The notes under the pieces: generated by a model | Told to the model about the DNA's origin: nothing | Database searches by the model: none | The model's input: only the letters and a program-made list of their open reading frames with translations | Assembly: GCA_031763025.1 (NCBI GenBank) | Contig: JASSKH010000003.1 | Location: forward strand, 3,260,501 to 3,324,500 | Source of the DNA: Macrocystis pyrifera | Taxonomy: Eukaryota; Sar; Phaeophyceae; Laminariales; Laminariaceae | DNA length: 64,000 nucleotides | Direction of reading: 5' to 3' | Position numbers and translations under genes: made by a program | Part shown: piece after piece, positions 1 through 8,553 of the stretch | Position numbering within the stretch: position 1 is the first letter of the stretch | Layout of the letters: the number at the start of each line of letters is the position of its first letter

Positions 1-1790
1 TGGTGTATCATAATATCTGAATTTTCGGTTGGATTGTTGCTGCAAAGTAGTGATGAAATTTTCAGTATAAATGTGGACGAACCCCCGTTTCAGAATGGGT
101 ACCTGGGTCCCCGTTTCGGAGACGAACTGTTTGGAAATTGAGTTGCAATTAGGGGCAGTTTTTTTTTTTTTTCGGTGTTGCACATAATCCGCTCTGACCC
201 GTATTTTTAGAACTGTTTTCGCAGTAATAGGAATATCGAACGGAGTATATATTCCCAGTATATATACGAAGAGGGTTTAGGAATAGCGACGTGTACACAG
301 CGTGATCTTTTGTTTGATTTTGGTTTTGTTGGTTGGTTGGCGGGCGTGTTGGTGTTGATTGGTATGGGCCGGTTGGTTTGTCTGTTGATCGTGTTTGGCC
401 TCTTGGTTAGCAGTTTTGAGTTTTGTTTTCTGTAGTCCGCAGTAGATTTCTGGCGGCCCGCTGATACTGTTCGGGTTTTGGGCGGTGCGATCGCTTCGAT
501 TCGATTCGCCGCTGTGTCGCATGTGCGACAGGTGGCTGTGGGGGTCAACCAAGGTTGTAATTGTTGCAGTGTACTGTTTTGCATGGTACTGCTTCAAGTT
601 TCCCCCCCCCAAGGGAAACGGGGAACGCAGTCGCCTGCTGGCTGCTGCGCTTTACCTACTCGCTTGCTTCTGTCGTTTGTTGTGCTACTTTTGATACTCT
701 GCTGTACTGCTGTATGCGTACTCGATTTCTGCTAGACTGCATGTACTCTGGTGCACTGTACTGTACTGTATTTCTATGCTGTTCTGCCGCTGCCGCTGCC
801 GTCCTCGACTATCGTGCTTTACTGACATGCGTTAGCTTCTGCGTACAGACACTTACACGTTGATATCGGGCTCTATGGCAGCACAGCATCGGCTCGTTAC
901 TATTCGAGTCTCACAGTCGTTGACCTTCTCGGCCTCGATCCTTCTCAATTCGCCTTCCTTCACCCTCCATCCTCCATCCGTCAGATGTGTCACTTCGTCC
1001 TTTATCCCTCATATTTGCCCCACCCTCCGTCCTTCACCTTCAATCCCGCATCCTCCATCTTTTTTGTGCTCCATCCTTCCAGCATCTATCCTTGACTGTT
1101 CCTCCTTACTCCGACGAGTTACTGAGTTCGATAGCTGGGACCAACGCCCTCGAACAAGAGCCCAATCCCCCCCCCCGTTTTGGTGCTATGGTCATACGAC
1201 TACGGCCATGCATGATATATGAGTACACCCCCCCCCCCCCCCGCCCCACGCCTTGGTGCTTTTGAACGCCACCCACGGGCCCAGCCATCCACCGAACCAT
1301 CCACCCATGCCCCTACGCACGCACCCACCCACACACGTACCTACCTACCTACCCACCGTCCTGGTCCACCGTTCGTCGTCGTGGGCGTACGGTGATTGGT
1401 TGCCGCCGCCTCTGCTTGCGTCGCAGAGATCGATCGGCGATCGTGAGTAAATTATGCATCATCAATCGGTGGGTAGTTGTGGATGGAGCTATTGGAACCT
1501 CGCTCATGGCGGTCATTTTGTCGCCTCTTCGTGCCAGGAGGGCCGTTCCAATAGGGATGATGACCCCCCCCCCCCCCCCCCACTTGAGAGACATCTCGTC
1601 TTGTTTGTGCCTTCTGGTGGTCTCCCTTGTTCCCTCCACCACCACCCCCCCCCCCCCCCCCCCCCACTCTCTGCCTCCCTCCCTCCCTCCCTCCCACCCT
1701 GTATGCGCCCGCTCCTCTTTTTGATGGTGGCGTTTCGTTGTTGCTTGGCCCTCGCCCCGCACCACACCGCGCTACACGATGCTGCTGCAG
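1..1790. other. Upstream stretch with no recognised exon
   Basis: No coding exon could be recognised here on either strand. The stretch is low-complexity and pyrimidine-rich on +, with long C tracts near 1219-1242, 1563-1580 and 1644-1665. The open frames it produces are Pro/Gly/Ser strings. A fragment of interspersed repeat R1 (reverse orientation) is visible around 1188-1227. The N-terminal exons of the MAP65-like gene, whose first recognisable exon starts at about 1791, may lie here unrecognised or left of the window. Confidence 0.4.
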
Positions 1791-1922
1791 ATGTTGATGT
1801 CACTGGACCCATCGTCACCGGTTGAGAAGCCTTCGCTAAGGACGGAGAACCAGACGCAGACGAGCGTTGGGCTGAGCGTGTTTAACGTTGACCGCCTCAA
1901 GAAGATGCTGGAGGACATGCAG
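1791..1922 (+). CDS. MAP65-like gene, first recognisable exon
   Basis: Encodes 44 residues ending LSVFNVDRLKKMLEDMQ, matching the N-terminal coiled-coil part of MAP65/PRC1 proteins. The acceptor is CTGCTGCAG ending at 1790. The first codon of the exon is ATG, so this could also be the translation start, but family members have about 60-100 residues before this block, so an upstream exon is likely. The donor appears to be a GC type (CAG then GCAAGG). Reading on past it gives only Arg/Gly from a G tract, which supports splicing at 1922. Phase 0. Confidence 0.65.
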
Positions 1923-4900
1923 GCAAGGCGGCGGGGGGGGGGGGGGGTCGAAAAAGAGGGAGGGGAGGGGGGAGCGGGGGGGGGGGAGGTGAGGGAAGTA
2001 GGGGGGAAGTGAGGGAGGGCGGAGTGGCTCGCTGCAACCAGTTTGTGTTTCTTTTTCTTTTTTTGGTAGTGAAATAATTTTGACGCTTGCTGCGCATTGG
2101 GTTAAATTTTTTCTGTGTTTTTTTTTTTTGCTCTTGTGCTTTTGTATGTTTTTGGTGTTAGTTACGGCTTTTTCGTGGTTTTGTGAGGTCACTGTGCGTT
2201 TCGTGGTTTTGTGACAATGCTTTTGTGACTTTGATGTTCTTCATGTGTTTCTGTGTTTGCTGTTTTGTTGTTACTTTCTTCGTGTGTGGTGATTGTTGTC
2301 CTTCTCGTGCTTGCCGATCCTTTTTTTTCTTTTTTTACGTTCTTCAAAAATTGGTACGTATGCGGTTGTGGTCTTGGTGCTCTGCTGTTTTTGCTGATTA
2401 ATGCTTTTGATGCGTTGGTGTTTTTTTTTTTTTTACGTTTTTTGTGCCTTGAGTGATTTTGATGGCTTTGATGCTTGGTGGTTTTCGCGCGTGATGCTTG
2501 ACGATTTCTATGCGATGGGTGTTATTGGCGCTTGGTGAATTGTATTGGTATGCTTTTTGTGCTTCACGCGCCACGCGAGGTGCCTTACGCTTGTTGTGTC
2601 GTGCGTGGTGCTTCACGCTTGTTGTGTCATGCTTGATGCCTCATGATCCATGCCTCATTCTTTGATGCCTTAAGCTCGATGCGTCATGCTCGATGCGTCA
2701 TGCTCGGTGTGCCATGCTTGAATCCTGGATCTTCCCGCCCCCCACGTGTTGTCTCTGTGCTTTTGATGCTTGGTGATTTTTTGTGCTTTTATTTTTCGCG
2801 ACTTCTAGGTGTGATTGATATTGTGGTTGCTTGGCGCTGTACTGCTCTGCTAGTTGGTGGTTTTGATATTTAAGGTGCTCCATGCGCTATGGTTGATGCC
2901 TCATTGTTTGATGTACCATGCTTGGTGTGCCATGCTTGATTGATGCCTCATGCTTGCTGTCTATCTGTCTATTTATTAATACCTCATCATCCTTGATGCC
3001 TCACGCTTGAAGTGTCACGCCTGGCGTGTCATGCTTGATGCGTCATGCTGGGTGCATGTGCTTGAGTTATTAATAGTGTCTTCGATTGATGCGTCGATCT
3101 TGATGCGCAATGGAGAGATGTGCTGTCGACCTTGCCCCAGCTCCCGCAAAATGGTTGACCTACACTTGACTTCAAAACACTGATCGCGCCCATCACCCCA
3201 ACCGTTTGGGAAGATTATCGAGACATATATGAAATATGGAGTTAGCGTGGAATGCCAGCCTTTTTGACGCGCCTGGGCCCAATCGCGAACACCCCTGAAA
3301 AGAGTGGAGTAGAGAACATGCAAACACGATTAAAATTTTGTGCTGGATATCGTTATGGGAATCGAGTTCGGGTCGACACCGGTAAACGGAAAAAAAAAAA
3401 AAACGGATCGATGCGAGTGAGGTCATTTTGATACGTGCACGGAAGCTTTCGTTCAGTGTCTTGCAATTTTTTAACAACGCGAGATGCCAGGGGACCGGGG
3501 GAGGTATCGAATTTTTCTTGCATCATAGCCAACGCTGACAAAACATTCAAGCACGCGCTTGAATCATCTCACCTCTCGATTCTTACTTGATCGGATTGCC
3601 CTGCATACCGTCTCTGTCCTAGACCATGACCTACGTCGAGACCCTCCCAGCTCCAACCTTTGGGCGGTGCTGCTGCTGCCACGCCTTTCTCCCCCCCGAC
3701 CGATCGTTTATCGTATGCATGCCTGCCGTACTTGTACTACTTTTTGAAAGGGAGTCTACGTACGGCAGGAGTCCCGAGATGTTCCCGAGGAAGTGCCGAG
3801 GAAAGCGTTTGGCCGTTCACCATAGCTGTGGTACCAGTTTTTCAATTTTTGGAGGGAGTCTGAAAATATCGAGGAAGCCCCGAGATAACCCTTATTTTTT
3901 TCATTTTTTTTTTTTGTCGGCCCCCTCCCGCCTATTTGCTTCCCCGTGTGACTTTTCACGAAACGCTGCTTGGGTTTTCAGGAAGACCGCGAGCTGCACG
4001 CGAGACAGAAAGAGGAGCACCGGCGGCAAATCGAGACCCTCTGGGACAAGCTCAACGTGTCAGTTCGGCACAGGCAGGTGCGTGATCGCAGTCAGTGGCT
4101 CTTGTTATTTTTCCTGATTTGGCCTTTTCAGTCTTGGTTGACTGCCGGCGGTCGTTTTTGAGCTTTTGGGTGAGTGGAATCGTGCCGTGTGCTGCGTAAA
4201 ACAAATAGTTCGATTTTTGCGATCGCGGTTGTTGCTATTAATATGTTGTGAGTACTCTACACGAGAGGATTGTTCATAGTACTGTAGTATTAATGTTGAC
4301 AGTATTACGGGGGACCATAGTAAACAGGACCAAATATTGTTGGTAAAAATAGTTAAATATATAGGTTTTTGAGTATACCGTAGGTCCTGTTAACTATGGA
4401 CCCCCGTGATAGTAGCCCCTGGGACTATGGGCGCTTTCAACGGTGTAATATAGACTATACATGTTGTTATCGTGTACGAGTTGGTATCATATGTATCGAA
4501 GTATCACACCAAAGCTTGTAAATTCCTGGTATGAGTGTTAACTCCTTCAGTACCGCAGTCCCGATCTGGGGACAAACCACTCTAGTTCCAAGTTATTTGT
4601 CCCCCAAAACGGGACTGCAGTGCTAAAATGTTCAAGGAAATACTCGATTTTTACAGCTTTGTGTGTTTTTATGTTCTTTTTTCAAGTGTAAATAGATACT
4701 GGTATCTGGTTCGTTGATGATGTTTTGCTACCGTATGCACGATATACTCTGCTTTTTTAAATGTTTTTTTTTTTCAACATTTTTGTTTTGTTTTTCGTCT
4801 CAACAGGCTCACCTCGATGCGACGAAGGGCATCACGCACGCCGACATGGACGAGCTGGAGGCAGAGCTCGGCCGCCTCAGGAAGCTCAAGGCGGAGAAAC

Positions 4901-7900
4901 TCACGGACATGATTCAGACCGCTCGAGACGAGATCCAAGCCTCGCTCCAGGTGCGTTTCGGCCCAACGTCCTGGCCTGTCTTGTTTTGTTTTGTCTCGTC
5001 CTATCTTGTCTTGTCTTGTCTTGTCTTTTCCTGTCCTGTCCTGTTTCGTCCTGGTCTGCTGTGTTGTGTTGTGTTGTGCGGTTTTGTATTGCGTTGTTTT
5101 ATGGATCATGTAATAGTTCGTGGTTCAAGCATTGGCATGGGTTGTGGCTCACGTCCTGGGTCATGTGATGTTATGACTCATGGCCTGTCGTAGGTCCTAC
5201 GGTAAGTCGTGTTCTGGCTGGTGATTCATGCCATGGCTCATGTCATGGCCGCAGTGTATGACATTGCATGGTGCATGTCATATTACGGGGGGGGGCATAG
5301 TAAAGAGGACCAAATATTGTTAGTAAAAATAGGTAAATATACAGGTTTTTTGTGTGCACCGTAGGTCCTATTCAATATGGTCCTCCGTTAATAGTTCATG
5401 TCACTACATGGCCTAATGTCAGACGCATGTCAGGGGTCGTGGTACATATCATGGCGTGGCTTGTGGAATGGTCCATGGCTCATGGCATGGCTTATATGTC
5501 ATGGGCAGCGGTGCATGTCATGACGTAGGTTTTGTATCACACCGTGGCTCTTGCCAGGGTGCATGGCTCGCAGGACAGGGTTATGCTAGCGTGGTCATAG
5601 ATCATATCATGTTGATGGCTTCGCTTAGGCCATGGGTCGCAGGTCGTATGGTGGCATACCCCACTATTAGTAGGCGGTCCTGTCATGGGTCATATTGGTA
5701 TCATGGCTCGCGGCACATGTCGTGGGTGACAGAGCTGGACAGGGACCGCCGACGCCCTCTCTTCCTCTCGTCGACGAAGGTCATGCTGCTATGTCATGGC
5801 GTAATATGTTACGAGTATTGCGTGCCGTTTTTTGTTGTTGTCTAAATACGTACCAGTATGTATTTTCGTGACCGCACGGAGTAGTTACGGCTGTGTGTTC
5901 TCGTGTATATATACCAGGTATGTTTTTTTTTTTTTTTTTTTTTTGCGTTCTGTGCGTTTCCTCCTCGTGGTGGAAAAGTAGCGTCAAATGGTGAGAAAGA
6001 CGCTCGGTCGGCAGCTGCTCGTTTTGAGTGACTCTAGCCCCTCACCCTTTCTTTGCCCTCCCACTCCCGACCCAACCCCTCTCCCTTACGCTTTTACCGC
6101 TACCCTTGCCCTAGGCCTAACCCTACCTTACCACAACTCTACCCTAAGCCTACCCTACCATCACCCTACCCCTAGCCTAACTGTACGCTAACTCTTCCCG
6201 TATTTCTTTTTTGTTCTTCTGGCCGTGGTGAAGGTGGTGGGGGCGAGGGCCGAGGAGGTGCTGGGGGAACGCGCGCGAGATCTGCACGTGCCTCCCGACG
6301 ACTGGACGGAGGACCTCTTGGGTAGGCACGACGACTTCGTGTCGGAGCTTGACGGGATAGTGGAGAGGGTGGCGCCGATCGTCGAGAAGGTTCACAAGCG
6401 CGAGGACCTTGTGAGGGCGAGTCAGACGCGGGGAAGGGGTACGCGGGGGTTCTGGGGCGGAGGCGGAGCTGGGGGTGGGGCGTTGGACATAGGGAGTCTC
6501 TGCGAACACCGGGCCCATTACTTTTCGTTGGCTTGCTTTGGTTGGGGAGTCGTTTGTCATTTGCCATGCTTTAGGTTCTTGTGGTTCGGTTCTGTTTCAT
6601 TCGGGTAGGGTTGGGTCGGAGCATTCGCTTGCACCTTATTAAATGTGTTGTATTACTGCCATCGTTGAACTGGACTGGACCGCACTGGACCATAGTGCGC
6701 TGACTGCTCCTTATGTGGGCTTGACCCGTGTTTCCTGTTGCTGCTGCTGATGGTGCTGCTGCTGCTTTTTCTTCGTGTATCTGGCATGCGTTTTGTCTCA
6801 CGTCACAGAAACGAGAATACATCGATTCGGTGAAGGTCGACTACCGCGCGAGGGGAGGCTCCGGCGTCAGTTCGCAGGCGAGTTGAGGGAGGCAGTGCGC
6901 AAGGCATTGTGCTGTCCCTGTGGAACACAGCAAGCAGTGCTACCCGCCCCACGTCGGCTCCCCTCGAGGAGACCATGCAGGGAGCGCGGCTCTGGCCATG
7001 GTTCGAGGCTTAGAAATTGAGTGGGGGGGGGGGGGGGGGTTGAGAAAGCGCGATCTCAATGGTTGTTGCTCGTCGGCGTACGTTGCTGGGCGAGAGCTTG
7101 GACGCGGGCTGGGCTGGGGTGGGTCCCTCACTCTTCCCCTCTTGGGCAGTGGCGTCTTGGAGTTGCTAGAGGATGGCGTTTCGTTGTGTTTGTTTTTTTC
7201 GCTTGGTTATGTTCCGGTTTCTATGCTCCTTGCCTTCCCCCTGCTTTCCTTTCGCGTTTGTGGGTTTGGTGTTATGCGATAACGTCGGCGGTTGTTTTGG
7301 TTGTACCGGAAAACCATGTTGGAGGTTCTCTATCCTACGAGGCGTGTGTGAAGGGGGGAGAGGGTCTGTGTGGGGTGGGTGTCGGTGCCTGAGCTGACCG
7401 GTTTTCCTTCCCGTTCGGGCTTCATCTTCGTCGGCACTTGCCTTTCTATCGGTCTGCGTCTCCGTCGGTACTTGCTGGTATGTTCGTTAGAGCTGTGAGC
7501 AAGGCATGCCTTGGTTGAAGTTCACGACCAGCTAGTAGTTGGCTGGCGAAGTAAACCAACTAATTGACTTACAGTAGTTTTTATCAGTAAAGACACAAGC
7601 ATCGATCCACAGTATAGATAACACGTCGCGGCACAAACGCACCAGTCAGATACAGAAAGGCAGATCTTCGTCAGTAGTCGGCGACTTACAGTTTGCCGAC
7701 TCGCAGCCCCATGACCTAGCCAACCAACAGACTAGTCGACGACTTATAGCCAGCCAACTCTCAGCCCTCTATACTAGTCACGGAACCTATCTAACCAACT
7801 AACAACTAGTCGGCGACTTGTAGCAAAGCCAACTCCCAGCCTTGCTGTCTGGTCGGTCTGTTTCTCCCGCGCAATACACAGGCTAAAGTCATCGACGGCA

Positions 7901-8522
7901 TCAACAGGGAACTCAAGAAGCTTCCCTTGGTCACGAGCGCTTTGAGGAGAGAGCTCCGGGAATGGCAAGAAAACGAGGGTTTCCCGTTCCGGTGGGTGGC
8001 GTTTTTTTCCGTCTCGGGGGCGCCTGTTTCGGCGATGTGTGTGCTATATGTTTGGCCCTTCGCACGATCGCTGCCGGTGTTGCTCGGCGAGATTCGCCCT
8101 TGCCCGCTGTTTCGATTCATGTACGTATTTTTGTACAGCTCGAGGAAAGTTGCCTCTTTGTTTAGTCGTTTCGATCGCCCGAACCGTAACATAATTTCTA
8201 ACAGTGACATCCGTCGTCGAGAGTTCCTGAAAATGCCGCAAGTTTCGACCTGAACAGCAACTCGTTTCTGACAGTTACAGCGATCGGGAATACAGAACAC
8301 GGTACACTGAAACGCCGCAAAATTCGACTCGAACCGCAATTTTCGTTGTGACGTTCCCAACGGTCGAGGCCATACCTAAAAAAAAAAGGTGCAAATTCGG
8401 CCCGAACCTTTAATTTTTTGCTGACAGTTACAACGGTCGAGAGTACCTGAGAACGATCGAGGAGTCGGATATGCAATGGCAGCACCGGAAGGAGAGCAGC
8501 CGGCGGGAAAGAAACAACAACA

Positions 8523-8553
<31 letters not shown>

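Noticed and set aside
6040-6185. Telomere-like CCCTAA/CCCTACC repeats
   Set aside because: Units are irregular (CCCTA, CCTAACC, CCCTACC) and serve as the pyrimidine-rich part of an intron before the 6234 exon. Not a clear telomeric array.
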